From the NCBI GenBank assembly GCA_021815365.1, contig JAKAGZ010000001.1, positions 1-64,000 on the forward strand: 64,000 bases of DNA, given 5' to 3'. Origin of the DNA: Bacteroidota bacterium (GTDB lineage: Bacteria > Bacteroidota > Ignavibacteria > Ignavibacteriales > Ignavibacteriaceae). The position numbers and the translations under genes are program-made. The stretch's first letter is position 1; each line of letters starts with the position of its first letter. The notes beneath the pieces were generated by a model. The model saw only the letters and a program-made list of their open reading frames with translations. It did not search any database and was not told the DNA's origin. Positions 26,898 to 36,753 of the stretch are shown here, one piece after another.

Positions 26898-27305
26898 ATG
26901 AATTCTATATTCGAATCAGAAATAAAAATCCGTCCTGACGATATTGATTTAAACAACCACGTTCACAACACAAAATTTTTGGATTACGTTCTTGCGGCAA
27001 GATATGATCAGATGGTCAAAGATTACAAAATGTCAATGAACGATTTCTATAAGCTTGGTTATAACTGGGTGGTAAGTATAACATACATTGAATATAAACG
27101 AGCGCTCAAGCTTGATGATAAAATTGCAGTTCGTACGCAATTTGATTCAGCAAACGGCGCACAATGCAAAGTTAACTTCTGGATAGTAAAAAAAGACGGG
27201 AAAAAAATCGCGGCGCAGGGATATTTAACTTACACAATGATCTCAATAGAAAGCGGAAGGCCCGTAAGAATACCCGATGAAATTATTCAGAGATATACTA
27301 TTTAA
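26898..27305 (+). CDS. Acyl-CoA thioesterase, 4HBT hotdog family
   Basis: It likely hydrolyses acyl thioesters in the cytoplasm. The 135-residue hotdog protein carries RPDDIDLNNHVHNTKFLDYV, the 4HBT active-site segment with Asp and the HVxN turn. VSITYIEYKRALKLDD fits the central strands. AAGGA precedes ATG. It follows the his operon by 36 bases and may be cotranscribed, though its role is not linked to histidine. Its stop lies 4 bases from that of the convergent sucrose synthase gene. Confidence 0.85.
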   Translation: MNSIFESEIKIRPDDIDLNNHVHNTKFLDYVLAARYDQMVKDYKMSMNDFYKLGYNWVVSITYIEYKRALKLDDKIAVRTQFDSANGAQCKVNFWIVKKDGKKIAAQGYLTYTMISIESGRPVRIPDEIIQRYTI

Positions 27306-27309
27306 GTTT

Positions 27310-29703
27310 TTATCTCTGGCTGTGTTTTTCCAATAACTGTTTTGCCCTTGGCAGATAAAGCAGATGATAAATCACATCGAGGTATGCGTTCATTTCTTCC
27401 ATTTCAATATTTGTAGTGTAGCGCCAGAAGCCGTATATCTTTGCAAGAGAAAGCAGGCTCTTTGAATAGAGTTCCCAGTTAAATGCCGTATCTACGCGTT
27501 TAATCGCTCTCTCTGAAATTTTATCCCAGTACTTCGGATCTTTTTTACATCTATCGAAAAAGCTTAAAATAATTTCCTGGCATTCTTTTTCATTCACAGG
27601 ATTTATGTGAAAACCTGAAATGTGATCCTGGATAATTTCTGAAGGTCCGCCATACATTGTTGCAAAGACCGGCAGACCGGATCTCATAGCTTCGAGAACA
27701 GTTAATCCAAATCCTTCGAAGAGAGCCGGCTGCACAAAGATCCCTTTTCGGTCTGCAATTATTCTGTAAACCTCACCAGTCTGATCCTTTCTGAAAAGTT
27801 TACCTATCCATCTTATTTTATTATGCAGGTTGTAATGATTTATCAGCTCGTACATTAATCTTATCTGTTCTTTTTCTTCACCATCGGTTGATTTATTTTC
27901 ATCAATAACTCCGGCAACAATTATAAGGTTAGAAATTTCCTGAAGCTGCGGGCTTTCGCCGAACCATCTTACAAGTGAAGTAAGGTTTTTAATTTTGTCG
28001 AGCCGCGCCAATGAAAAAACGGGAAGCAGATCGGGGTTCTCCAGCTTCCCATAGACGTCGGGGTCATCAGCATTTTCAAATAAAAGTTTATTCAGCTCAT
28101 CTCTGATTTCTTTAAGCCGGTTTTCATTTTCTTTGTAGGAAAAATAAATTTTTGTATTTACTCCCGGCGGAACAATATTAAATTTCGGATGAAAAAGATT
28201 TATCCCGCCAACGACCCTGTAAAGATATGGCATTGTGAAATTAAGATATGATTCATATTGACCGACGCTTTCTTCTGTGCCGGCAATTTCCTGGTAGGTA
28301 GATGTAATAATAAAATTTGCTGAATTCATAGACAGCAAATCAGCAGTGTATTGAACAGAAAAATGATATTGGTCTTCAAGATTTTTCCAGTAAAGTGCGC
28401 TGTAAAGATATTTACTCTTCTCTAAAGCGTGAGCAATATTGCACTGTGTAACTCCGAATTTTTTAGAAAGAATAGAAGCAACCAGATTCCCATCAGAATA
28501 ATTGCCTATTATCAGATCGGGTCTTTCCTCAAACTCTGCCGATAATTCTTTAAAGGAATCTTCGGCAAATTCTTCGAGATAGGGCCATATTTCAAATCTT
28601 GAAATCCAGTTATCGGTAACGTTTTTATTATGTGTTCTGAAAGGCACACGCAGTATCCAGCAGTTTTCTGTTTCGTGAACTTTTTCCAGTCTTTGGTCAG
28701 ATTTAGTCCCTTCAGAATTAGGAATTAATCTTGTAAGTATGATGATCTTAGGAACCGCATCAACGCCGGTTGTCTTTAACGATAAGGTCATTTCTTTTTC
28801 AAGAGCCTTTACCTGGTCGAGAATATAAACAACCTGACCCCCGGTATCCGGCTTGCCGAGCACCCCTTCCTGACCAAAAAATCCGTGCGGGGAAATTACA
28901 GCAATATTAAATATCATCGGAACGCCCGACAGGAAATTTTTCAGGCTGTTGTGGTCAGGCGAGTGAAGAAGGTTATCGAGCTGTTCAAGACTTGCAATTA
29001 AATTTCCTACTTTGTTGCCAAGCCCCTGTTCAAATCCAAATTCCTGAAGCGTGTGCTTGACTTCTGTAAAAGGTTCTTCATCATCCCTTTTGCGGAGAAA
29101 AGTTAGAGCTTTATCTATATTCTTACTTAGCTGCTCTGTGTTTTTAATTCTGTCATTCAGTATTAACTGCTGGTTTTTATATTTATGTACAAAAAGAAAA
29201 TTAAAAAGCGCCAGCCTGAGCTTTTCAGGTTCGGTGAACATTTTGCTGGAAAGATACCTGTTCAAATATTCAACTCCTCTGCCAATGCTCTTGGGGTCGC
29301 GTACACTCGGAAATTTATCATAAAAAGTTTTGAAGTTCAGTGCCGGTACATTGTTTGTCTGCTCTTTAACAACCATTCCTTCCTTTGCTTTTAAGAATTC
29401 AAGAACGGTAATGCATTCAAAGCATCGGTCTTCCACATTAAAAAAATGAAATGAGGGTTCAGCTATCTTTTCCCTGCTGCTGATATAAATGTTGCTTCCG
29501 ATACAAACAGATTCGGTAATTGATCTTACAACTTCCTCGATTGCGTTGTGATCTCCGTCCTGATTTTCTTTCTTAAACTCTTTTAAGATTTCGAGAAGCT
29601 GCCCTTTGAGCAGAAGCCTACTTTCGTGCTGAGATACTTTGTGAAAATATCTGAAAAAATCATTTGGGTTTTCTGATACCAGCTTCTCAATATTCCTTTT
29701 CAC
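27310..29703 (-). CDS. Sucrose synthase
   Basis: It reversibly converts sucrose + NDP to NDP-glucose + fructose. The 797-residue length matches the family. The N-terminal ~260 residues are the SuS-specific helical domain. The GT-B catalytic part starts at MIFNIAVISPHGFFGQEGVL with the PDTGGQVVYILDQ loop. The E-x7-E motif EGFGLTVLEAMRSG lies near residue 675. Its ATG overlaps the stop of the sucrose-phosphate synthase gene, so it is the last gene of a three-gene sucrose operon. Confidence 0.93.
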   Translation of the reverse strand: MKRNIEKLVSENPNDFFRYFHKVSQHESRLLLKGQLLEILKEFKKENQDGDHNAIEEVVRSITESVCIGSNIYISSREKIAEPSFHFFNVEDRCFECITVLEFLKAKEGMVVKEQTNNVPALNFKTFYDKFPSVRDPKSIGRGVEYLNRYLSSKMFTEPEKLRLALFNFLFVHKYKNQQLILNDRIKNTEQLSKNIDKALTFLRKRDDEEPFTEVKHTLQEFGFEQGLGNKVGNLIASLEQLDNLLHSPDHNSLKNFLSGVPMIFNIAVISPHGFFGQEGVLGKPDTGGQVVYILDQVKALEKEMTLSLKTTGVDAVPKIIILTRLIPNSEGTKSDQRLEKVHETENCWILRVPFRTHNKNVTDNWISRFEIWPYLEEFAEDSFKELSAEFEERPDLIIGNYSDGNLVASILSKKFGVTQCNIAHALEKSKYLYSALYWKNLEDQYHFSVQYTADLLSMNSANFIITSTYQEIAGTEESVGQYESYLNFTMPYLYRVVGGINLFHPKFNIVPPGVNTKIYFSYKENENRLKEIRDELNKLLFENADDPDVYGKLENPDLLPVFSLARLDKIKNLTSLVRWFGESPQLQEISNLIIVAGVIDENKSTDGEEKEQIRLMYELINHYNLHNKIRWIGKLFRKDQTGEVYRIIADRKGIFVQPALFEGFGLTVLEAMRSGLPVFATMYGGPSEIIQDHISGFHINPVNEKECQEIILSFFDRCKKDPKYWDKISERAIKRVDTAFNWELYSKSLLSLAKIYGFWRYTTNIEMEEMNAYLDVIYHLLYLPRAKQLLEKHSQR

Positions 29704-31910
29704 AGTAAGTCCTCCGTTGAATTAATACTGTCAACAGGTTCCATGGCGAGAAAATTATAGTGTTTTATTCCATCAATAATTCCACCGGCATAAGGAGTTT
29801 TTGAAAAATAAACTCTCCTGCAGTCCCTGAGATGTTCAAGCTCTGAACTGTAATTGGAAACAACAACGCCTAACAATTCACCTTTCAGCATTTCTTCATC
29901 GTTGCCGGAGTCTCCCGCAACAAGAATTTTTTCATAAGGAATATTCCACCGGTAGGATATGTACCTGATTGCTTTTCCTTTCGAAGCACGGAAAGGGATA
30001 ATATCAAGAAACCTGTTGTGGCTGAAGATCACATTCGATTTAATTTTGCTGCTAATTAATTTTTCTTTTACTTTTTCAACAAATCCCCTGTCTTCCTCTA
30101 AATAGTAGCTTATCTTATATTTTCTCTGTGCCTCTTCTTCCTGGTAAGTAAGGAAATCAAATCCCTTCAGCAAACGAACTATTTTTTCCCTGTTCCATTG
30201 ATTTAAAATATGCGCCTCCCATCCTTTTGAATAAACAAACTCTCCTCCTGTATTATAATAAATTTCTGAGCCGACTGAAGAAATAATAACATCCGGCGCC
30301 GGAACACCATTTGCACTAAGTGTTTCTAATGCAGAGTGAAGAGTTCTGCCCGTTGCTACTACAAACCTGACATTTTCGTGTACGCTTTTTATAAGTTCAG
30401 AAAACTCTCTTGTATAATTTTTATCCCCAAGCAGTGTGTTGTCAATATCCGTAACGATTAATTTTTCAGCAGTGAATAATTTTTTTCCTACTTCAGCAAA
30501 AGTATTTTCTTTTTTAATATTCTTATTCAAAAGGGTGGTCAGTTCTTCGAAGTATTTTTTTGTGTGTGCTTTCCAGGTATAGATTTCTTTAACATTTTTA
30601 ATTCCGTTTTCAGAGAACTCATTCCATAAATTTTTGTCGTCAAGTGTTTTATTGAGAGCTGCTGAAATATTTTTGGGTTCAGAAACATCAATTAAAATCC
30701 CGTGCTTACAGTTTCTGAGAATATCTCTTGGCCCGCCGTCATCAGTTGCAACTACCGGAAGCCCTGAAGCTGCAGCTTCAATTAGAGTTAATCCGAATGG
30801 TTCGGTTAAAGCAGGGTTCACAAAAATACCTCCCGTTTCTGCGGCGATCCTGTAGAGTTCGGGTACTTCGAATTGTGTGTCGTGGCGTTTTGGTATAGCT
30901 ATTTTTCCATACAGGTTATATTTATCCATCAGCAAAAGAATTTCGGTCAGCACCTCTCTTTCATTATCAGGCATTGTTTGAATATCTTTTCTAATGCCGG
31001 CAAAAATTGCAAGGTTAGCCTTCTTCTGAAGTTCTCTGTCTTCACCGTAGGCAGTTATCAGCCCGGAAATATTTTTACGCGCGTCGGGGCGGCACAGTGC
31101 AAGTATGAGAGGCTTGTCAACATCCACAAAAAATCTCAACAGCTTTTCACTGATCATTCCCTTTAATCTTTTTATTTCTTCGCTTCGTTTGTTCTCTTCA
31201 TAATATGGATAAAATTTTTCGAGGTCTACTCCGGGGGGAATTACCCTGAACTTTTCTTCATTAGCATTTTTATAATCGCCGTATTGTTTTTTTATTTCCT
31301 GGCTTGTACTCGTTATAATGAGATCGGCAAAATAAATTGTGTTCTCTTCGGCTTCGATCCTGCGGCTTATTTTATATCTTTTTTCTATTTCTTCAGCAGA
31401 CATTCCCTGGCTTTCCAGTTTTCTTAGTTTGTCTTTACCGAGTGAATGCCCGGTATGAATAAACGGGATCCCAAAAAATTTTGTAAGCTCTGTACAAACA
31501 TAACCGGCATCTGCATAATGGCTATGAATTACATCCGGCAGCCTCCCCACAGATTTAATATGTTTAATGCTTTTATCAACAAACTCTTCAAGATGATCCC
31601 AGAGCAATTCTTTACGGATATATTTTCTGCCGCCGCATCTGAACCTGATTATACTGAATTTATCATTTATTTTTTCTTCCTGTACCGAATAATCACTGGA
31701 AACGGTTTTGTCTTTTATCTTCCTGGTTATCAGCTCAACTTTGTCAACGCGAGAATCTTCGGAGAGTGTCTGGGCAAGTTCCATTACATATTTTGTCTGC
31801 CCTCCCGTATCAGCATCTCTTCCAAGTTCAAGGTCGTGACCCCTGAAAAGTCCGTGAATACTATAGAGTTGTATATATAATTTTCTCTGAGAGTTATTAT
31901 TTGTTTTCAT
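29700..31910 (-). CDS. Sucrose-phosphate synthase with fused sucrose-phosphatase domain
   Basis: The N-terminal ~460 residues are a GT-B glucosyltransferase: HGLFRGHDLELGRDADTGGQ near residue 20, CRPDARKN, and NPALTEPFGLTLIEAAASG with the E-x7-E motif. From about residue 485 a HAD domain follows, with VTDIDNTLLG (nucleophile and acid Asp), VVATGRT, and GDSGNDEEML. The two together would make sucrose from UDP-glucose and fructose-6-P. The gene overlaps the fructokinase end by 14 bases and the sucrose synthase start by 4. Confidence 0.93.
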   Translation of the reverse strand: MKTNNNSQRKLYIQLYSIHGLFRGHDLELGRDADTGGQTKYVMELAQTLSEDSRVDKVELITRKIKDKTVSSDYSVQEEKINDKFSIIRFRCGGRKYIRKELLWDHLEEFVDKSIKHIKSVGRLPDVIHSHYADAGYVCTELTKFFGIPFIHTGHSLGKDKLRKLESQGMSAEEIEKRYKISRRIEAEENTIYFADLIITSTSQEIKKQYGDYKNANEEKFRVIPPGVDLEKFYPYYEENKRSEEIKRLKGMISEKLLRFFVDVDKPLILALCRPDARKNISGLITAYGEDRELQKKANLAIFAGIRKDIQTMPDNEREVLTEILLLMDKYNLYGKIAIPKRHDTQFEVPELYRIAAETGGIFVNPALTEPFGLTLIEAAASGLPVVATDDGGPRDILRNCKHGILIDVSEPKNISAALNKTLDDKNLWNEFSENGIKNVKEIYTWKAHTKKYFEELTTLLNKNIKKENTFAEVGKKLFTAEKLIVTDIDNTLLGDKNYTREFSELIKSVHENVRFVVATGRTLHSALETLSANGVPAPDVIISSVGSEIYYNTGGEFVYSKGWEAHILNQWNREKIVRLLKGFDFLTYQEEEAQRKYKISYYLEEDRGFVEKVKEKLISSKIKSNVIFSHNRFLDIIPFRASKGKAIRYISYRWNIPYEKILVAGDSGNDEEMLKGELLGVVVSNYSSELEHLRDCRRVYFSKTPYAGGIIDGIKHYNFLAMEPVDSINSTEDLL

Positions 31911-32799
31911 GGTTCAGTTTTTTCCTGTATGTGTCGTAGATTTTATCATCGCGGGGCAAAGCACCTTCAATTTTAACTATTTCATTTGCAAACTCTGTAG
32001 CGAGGCGATTTATCTTATTGATCTTCCAGTTATTCAAAAAACCAATGCACAATATTGATGCAAAGGCATCGCCTGCACCAACAGTGTCTTCAACAACATC
32101 GTTCTTGCTCTGAAAAAAATTTTCTTCTCTGCCGCGAAATAAAAATGCCCCTCCGCTCCCCATTGTTATACAAAGCATTTCTATACTGAATGCCTCCGCA
32201 ATCCTCTTTGCCGAATTATGAAGACTATATTCGGAACCAAGCAAAAGATCATTTATCAGCTTCAGTTCTTCTTCATTCAACTTTAAGACGTCTGCTGCTG
32301 TTAAAGATTTTTCAATCACGCTTTTAGAATAAAAATCTTGTCTTATATTTAAATCACAAAAATATTTCTGCACTCTATTATTGAATAATGATTGAATTGT
32401 ACTGCGGGATTTTTCGTTCCGCTGAGCAAGCGTTCCGAAATAAAGACAATCAGTTTTGTTTTCAATCAGATCATCAACTGCGGATGATTTTTCTATGAAA
32501 TCGTATGCGCTGTCCTTTTCAATTACAAAACCGGGAATTTTGTCTTTGCTTAAGTTCGTTTTTGCGGCTCCCGTTTTGTGAATCTCATCTGTTTGAATAT
32601 ATTCTGTGGAAATATTTTCCTTCTTTAAATAATCTAATATGTCTTTTCCCTGGTCATCATTCCCAATTCTGCTGATAAAATTTCCTTTCCCCGTCAGTTT
32701 TATTATGTGATAAATAAAATTGAAAGGCGCACCGCCAAGCTTTTTGCCTTTGGGATAAATATCAAATAATATTTCTCCAATTGATGTTATTCTCTTCAT
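31897..32799 (-). CDS. PfkB-family sugar kinase, probable fructokinase
   Basis: The 300-residue protein is a ribokinase/PfkB fold kinase. The N-terminal GEILFDIYPKGKKLGGAPFN is the fructokinase-like sugar site. The C-terminal DTVGAGDAFAS holds the anion hole and the catalytic Asp. As first gene of the operon with sucrose synthase and SPS it likely phosphorylates the fructose released from sucrose. Substrate specificity is inferred from context. Confidence 0.88.
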   Translation of the reverse strand: MKRITSIGEILFDIYPKGKKLGGAPFNFIYHIIKLTGKGNFISRIGNDDQGKDILDYLKKENISTEYIQTDEIHKTGAAKTNLSKDKIPGFVIEKDSAYDFIEKSSAVDDLIENKTDCLYFGTLAQRNEKSRSTIQSLFNNRVQKYFCDLNIRQDFYSKSVIEKSLTAADVLKLNEEELKLINDLLLGSEYSLHNSAKRIAEAFSIEMLCITMGSGGAFLFRGREENFFQSKNDVVEDTVGAGDAFASILCIGFLNNWKINKINRLATEFANEIVKIEGALPRDDKIYDTYRKKLNHENK

Positions 32800-32988
32800 T
32801 GAATACGCCCGATCCTCAAATTATTCTTACTATAATAAGATTTTTTGCTTTAATCGCAAGTAATAAAAACAGTTGCACTTCAATTTATTGATCATAAGTA
32901 CAGGCGGGATGTAGTGAATTGATTGACGATAAAGTAACAATACCCTATACGCTGAAAACCATACGCTCTTTAGTATAAGTTTTTTATT

Positions 32989-33483
32989 TTACTGTTTCGT
33001 CACTGCCCATGGATTCAGGTCTGTATTCCACATATCAGCTTTTATTTTCCAGCTTCCGTCTTTTTGCTTTTGATAAATAGTAATATACTTGCCGTGATCG
33101 TTCATAGGATCTTCCTGCCCCGGTATGGTCATTGATAATTCATAGGTACCGATTTCAAACATCATATCTCCGCTTATCCAGAAGTCTTTAGTTTTTAAAG
33201 CGAAGTGCTTCATTTTCATACCGGAGTTTTCGTTCATTCTCATTCCATCAGCGATCGCCTTTTTCCCGATTATCATCGGGCTGTAGCTTGGCAGTGAATA
33301 TGCATCGTCAGCATAAAAAGAAAGTATAGTTTTGTTGTCGCCGGCAACAGTTGCTGCGCTGAATTTCTTATTCCACTCTTCCAGCTTTTTCATCATTTGT
33401 GCTTTATTTGTCTGCGCAGATAAATTTGATAAAGAAAAGAGAAAGCAAACGAACAATACTGTTGTTGAAAAATATGATTTCAT
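32989..33483 (-). CDS. Exported SnoaL/DUF4440-like protein
   Basis: The 164-residue protein starts at ATG 33483 behind GGAG and has a signal peptide (TTVLFVCFLFSLSNLSAQ). The mature part is an NTF2-like cone: KFSAATVAGDNKTILSFYAD, YSPMIIGKKAIADGM, then DHGKYITIYQKQKDGSWKIK. Such DUF4440/SnoaL-fold proteins are often of unknown role. It stands alone between the sucrose operon and an acyltransferase. Confidence 0.75.
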   Translation of the reverse strand: MKSYFSTTVLFVCFLFSLSNLSAQTNKAQMMKKLEEWNKKFSAATVAGDNKTILSFYADDAYSLPSYSPMIIGKKAIADGMRMNENSGMKMKHFALKTKDFWISGDMMFEIGTYELSMTIPGQEDPMNDHGKYITIYQKQKDGSWKIKADMWNTDLNPWAVTKQ

Positions 33484-33536
33484 TTTATCTCCGGTTATAG
33501 TTAATAACAATTGTTTATCAGCCAGTAAAAATAAGT

Positions 33537-34610
33537 TTATTGCCTGCCGATTCTTCTTTTAAAACTTCCCCACAGCTTAGCAGTAAAAATCATTAAAACA
33601 ACAATTGCAATAGTCATCAAAATGCACTCAATCACTCCAAAGCGGTGGTCAACTATTGTATATAAACTTTTTCCGTTCAGGAACATTCCATATATCAATA
33701 CTAAATGAAGCCAATAAACAAATAGTGATTCACGGCTTACATCAAGCACAAAAGATTTTTGAGGCTGTCTGAACATCTCATACAACCAGCATAATACAAG
33801 CAAAAGTAAAACATAACCTGTGCGTAAAAATAAAAACAAGGGATTTGGGTTTTTGTATCTTGTATCAGGCGAAATAAAATCTAAAGATACAAAATGACCA
33901 ATCAGAAGAAAGAGAATCCCTATTACAGTGATATAGTAAATAAATTTTCTTTCTGCATCGTTGTTTCGGAAATAAAGAAAATATTTGCAGGCGGCGGCTC
34001 CCAGCAGCATAAATCCAAGCCACGGAAATAAAGGGAATAGCGAGCCGACATTTGTATTAAAATATGCAGCGATAAAAAGAGGCAGGTGGTTTGCAAAATT
34101 AATCTGCCAGATAACAGGTGAAATAAAAATTATTATTAAGCCAAGAATCAAAATTAAGTAATCATAAAGTTTATCGCTTTTAATTATTATTCTTGCAGCA
34201 AATAATATCAGCAAACCCACAGCAATGCATTGAAGAATATCAACATTATAAAACTGGTACCACTCGCTCTCCAATGGTTTGTGCTGTAAAACGAAGACCG
34301 ACCTGAAAGGAAAGTGAAGTGAATAGCCTGCGGCAAAAATTAAAATTATTCTCCCGATCTTTTTCCAGAAAATTTTACCGAAGCTTCTCAGCCCGTCTAA
34401 ATTTCTTTTTGAAGAAATAATAAATGCAAAACCTGAAATAAATAAAAACGACGGCGCAACAAGACCATTAATAAAATTTAAGATATAGAACCATTGCTGG
34501 GTTTTAAGCGAGGGAATAATCATAGAATTGAAAACGTGAACCTCGATCATAACGATCAAAGCCCACCCGCGCAGGTAATCTATAAATTTAAACCTGGGTT
34601 TAGTTTCCAC
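33537..34610 (-). CDS. Membrane acyltransferase of the HGSNAT/DUF1624-like type
   Basis: The 357-residue protein has about ten hydrophobic segments. The N-terminus FIDYLRGWALIVMIEVHVFN has the Arg-Gly and His pattern of membrane acyltransferases, and SFLFISGFAFI fits the second helix. The end is basic (SFKRRIGRQ). The substrate is not evident; modification of a cell-envelope sugar is possible. It is a single gene divergent from thioredoxin. Confidence 0.75.
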   Translation of the reverse strand: METKPRFKFIDYLRGWALIVMIEVHVFNSMIIPSLKTQQWFYILNFINGLVAPSFLFISGFAFIISSKRNLDGLRSFGKIFWKKIGRIILIFAAGYSLHFPFRSVFVLQHKPLESEWYQFYNVDILQCIAVGLLILFAARIIIKSDKLYDYLILILGLIIIFISPVIWQINFANHLPLFIAAYFNTNVGSLFPLFPWLGFMLLGAAACKYFLYFRNNDAERKFIYYITVIGILFLLIGHFVSLDFISPDTRYKNPNPLFLFLRTGYVLLLLVLCWLYEMFRQPQKSFVLDVSRESLFVYWLHLVLIYGMFLNGKSLYTIVDHRFGVIECILMTIAIVVLMIFTAKLWGSFKRRIGRQ

Positions 34611-34885
34611 TAAAAAATCCTGTTAAATGCCCGTGTTTAAATTAACATAATAACCCGAAGTTAAAAACAAGCACCGTTAAAACACTCTATTAACTTCTGG
34701 CGTGATGTTTTTCCGGCAGACTTTTATCTTTTTTAAATAAAGGAGTAATAGGTTTTGTATGAAAAAATATCTGCATTGATTATATTTATAAAAAAAATTG
34801 GCCCCCTCCGAATCCTTTTCTGCGAAAATGTATCAAATGGCTGTGAACAGAAAAACACTATATAATAAACACATTGGAGAATTAA

Positions 34886-35248
34886 ATGACTGAAGACCTG
34901 AATAAAGAAACCTTTTTTCAAAAAGTTTTTAACTATGAAAAAAATAAAGAATGGAAGTTTGAAGGCGAGCTGCCCTGTGTGATAGACTTCTGGGCGCCGT
35001 GGTGCGGTCCTTGCCGAATGGTTGCCCCTGTTATGGAAGAGCTTTCAGAAGAATACAAAGGAAAAGTAAATTTTTATAAAGTAAATACCGATGAAGAGCA
35101 GGAGCTTGGCGCAGCATTCGGAATAAGAAGCATACCTTCAATTTTGTTTGTGCCGAAAGAAGGACAGCCAAAGATGGCGGTTGGTGCACTGCCGAAACCT
35201 TCTCTGAAAGAAGCTATAAATAAAGAATTGCTGACTGTTGCTGCGTGA
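34886..35248 (+). CDS. Thioredoxin
   Basis: This 120-residue protein has the redox motif WAPWCGPCRM near residue 38 and the later cis-Pro loop IRSIPSILFV. It has no signal peptide, so it is a cytoplasmic thiol-disulfide reductant. An N-terminal ~25-residue extension precedes the usual start. The hairpin at 35261-35290 probably ends its transcript. The upstream 34611-34885 is AT-rich and shows no other gene. Confidence 0.93.
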   Translation: MTEDLNKETFFQKVFNYEKNKEWKFEGELPCVIDFWAPWCGPCRMVAPVMEELSEEYKGKVNFYKVNTDEEQELGAAFGIRSIPSILFVPKEGQPKMAVGALPKPSLKEAINKELLTVAA

Positions 35249-35260
35249 TATTACAATTAC

Positions 35261-35290
35261 TGATGCGTTGCGATAATCCGGAACGCATCA
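35261..35290 (+). terminator. Terminator-like hairpin after thioredoxin
   Basis: TGATGCGTT (35261-35269) pairs perfectly with AACGCATCA (35282-35290), followed by a T-rich stretch (CCCTTTCTTTT). Confidence 0.6.
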
Positions 35291-35410
35291 TATCCCTTTC
35301 TTTTACAACCCTTGCTTATGTGAATATTTTTAGCGTAGTTTGAAATGCATTTTCGTAACCGACAGTAAATTAGACAAATAATTTTCCTTCAAATTTTTTT
35401 GAGGTAAAAA

Positions 35411-36721
35411 ATGTCAACCCGCCGAGATTTTTTAAGAAGAGTTGCCGGCAGCAGCGCCGCATTTATGTTCTTCACAAGTGATTCATTTTCAAATGTACTT
35501 GACGCAATTTCAAAAATTCCCCCGAACACTACTCCCGAAAAATTATCCGAAGACGAATCATTCTGGTCGCAAATTCAATCAGCATTTGACGTAGACAGAA
35601 CAATTGCAAATTTTAATAACGGCGGATGTTCCCCAAGCCCTGACACCGTCCACCGCACATTGAAAAGATATCTTGATTACTCAAACCAGGCGCCTTCTTA
35701 TTTTATGTGGCGGGACCTTGAGCCAAATGTTGAAGCTGTGAGGGAACAGATTGCAAGAAATTTTGCGTGTGATAAAGAAGAAATTGCAATAACAAGAAAC
35801 GCAAGCGAATCTCTTTTAATAATTCAGCTTGGCATTGATTTACAACCCGGCGACGAAGTCCTGACAACAATTTATGATTACCCGAGAATGCTTACAACGT
35901 GGGATCAGCGTGCACGCAGGGACAAGATTGTTGTTAAGAAAGTCAGGTACCCCGTTCCGCTGATGAATCCAAAAGATTATATTAAAATTATCGAAGAGTC
36001 TATTACACCGAAGACAAAAGTTATTCTTTTGAGCCACGTTGTATTCTTAACCGGACAGATACTGCCTGTGAAAGAAATTTCCAGGATCGCACGCGAAAGG
36101 GGAATATTATTTATCTGTGACGGCGCACATTCGTTCAGCCATTTCCCTTTTACTGTTAAAGACCTCGAATGCGATTTCTTCGGCACAAGCCTGCACAAAT
36201 GGACTTATGCACCGATAGGCACGGGGTTTTTATATGTCAAAAAAGATTTAATACCAAAAGTTTGGCCAATGATGGCTGCGCCGGAATCTTTGGATGATAA
36301 TATCAGAAAATTTGAAGAGATCGGTACTCACCCGGCTGCAAATCATAATGCAATATCTGAAGCGCTGTCCTTTAATGAAGGACTAGGACTTGACAGAAAA
36401 GCCGCGCGGCTGCGATATTTGCACAAACGATGGATCAACAGATTAAAAAATTATCCGAATGTAAAATTTATGACAAACATCGAAGATGAAACCCAGTGGT
36501 GCGGAATTGTAAACGTAAACATTGAAGGAACCGACATAGTAAAACTTTCAAACTACATTATGAGCCAGCATAAAATTTACCAGATTCCGATAAAAACGGA
36601 TTACTTCCATGGTCTGCGGATTTCGCCAAATGTTTATACAAGGCTTTCTGAAATTGATTTGTTCGCGGACATAATGACAGAGGCTGCAAGCGGAAAAATA
36701 AAAGAAGTGATGGCTGGATAA
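35411..36721 (+). CDS. Class V aminotransferase-fold PLP enzyme with Tat signal
   Basis: The 436-residue protein starts MSTRRDFLRRVAGSSAA, a twin-arginine export signal. The rest is an isopenicillin-N-epimerase-like PLP fold: FNNGGCSPSPDTVHRTL, ITRNASESLLI, FICDGAHSFSHFPFTVKDLE with the PLP Asp, and GTSLHKWTYAPIGTGF with the Schiff-base Lys. It would act outside the cytoplasm after folding with its cofactor. The reaction is unknown; desulfurase, epimerase or lyase chemistry are all possible in this family. Confidence 0.85.
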   Translation: MSTRRDFLRRVAGSSAAFMFFTSDSFSNVLDAISKIPPNTTPEKLSEDESFWSQIQSAFDVDRTIANFNNGGCSPSPDTVHRTLKRYLDYSNQAPSYFMWRDLEPNVEAVREQIARNFACDKEEIAITRNASESLLIIQLGIDLQPGDEVLTTIYDYPRMLTTWDQRARRDKIVVKKVRYPVPLMNPKDYIKIIEESITPKTKVILLSHVVFLTGQILPVKEISRIARERGILFICDGAHSFSHFPFTVKDLECDFFGTSLHKWTYAPIGTGFLYVKKDLIPKVWPMMAAPESLDDNIRKFEEIGTHPAANHNAISEALSFNEGLGLDRKAARLRYLHKRWINRLKNYPNVKFMTNIEDETQWCGIVNVNIEGTDIVKLSNYIMSQHKIYQIPIKTDYFHGLRISPNVYTRLSEIDLFADIMTEAASGKIKEVMAG

Positions 36722-36753
36722 AATTTTCCCGCTCATTACTATTTACTGGTCAA

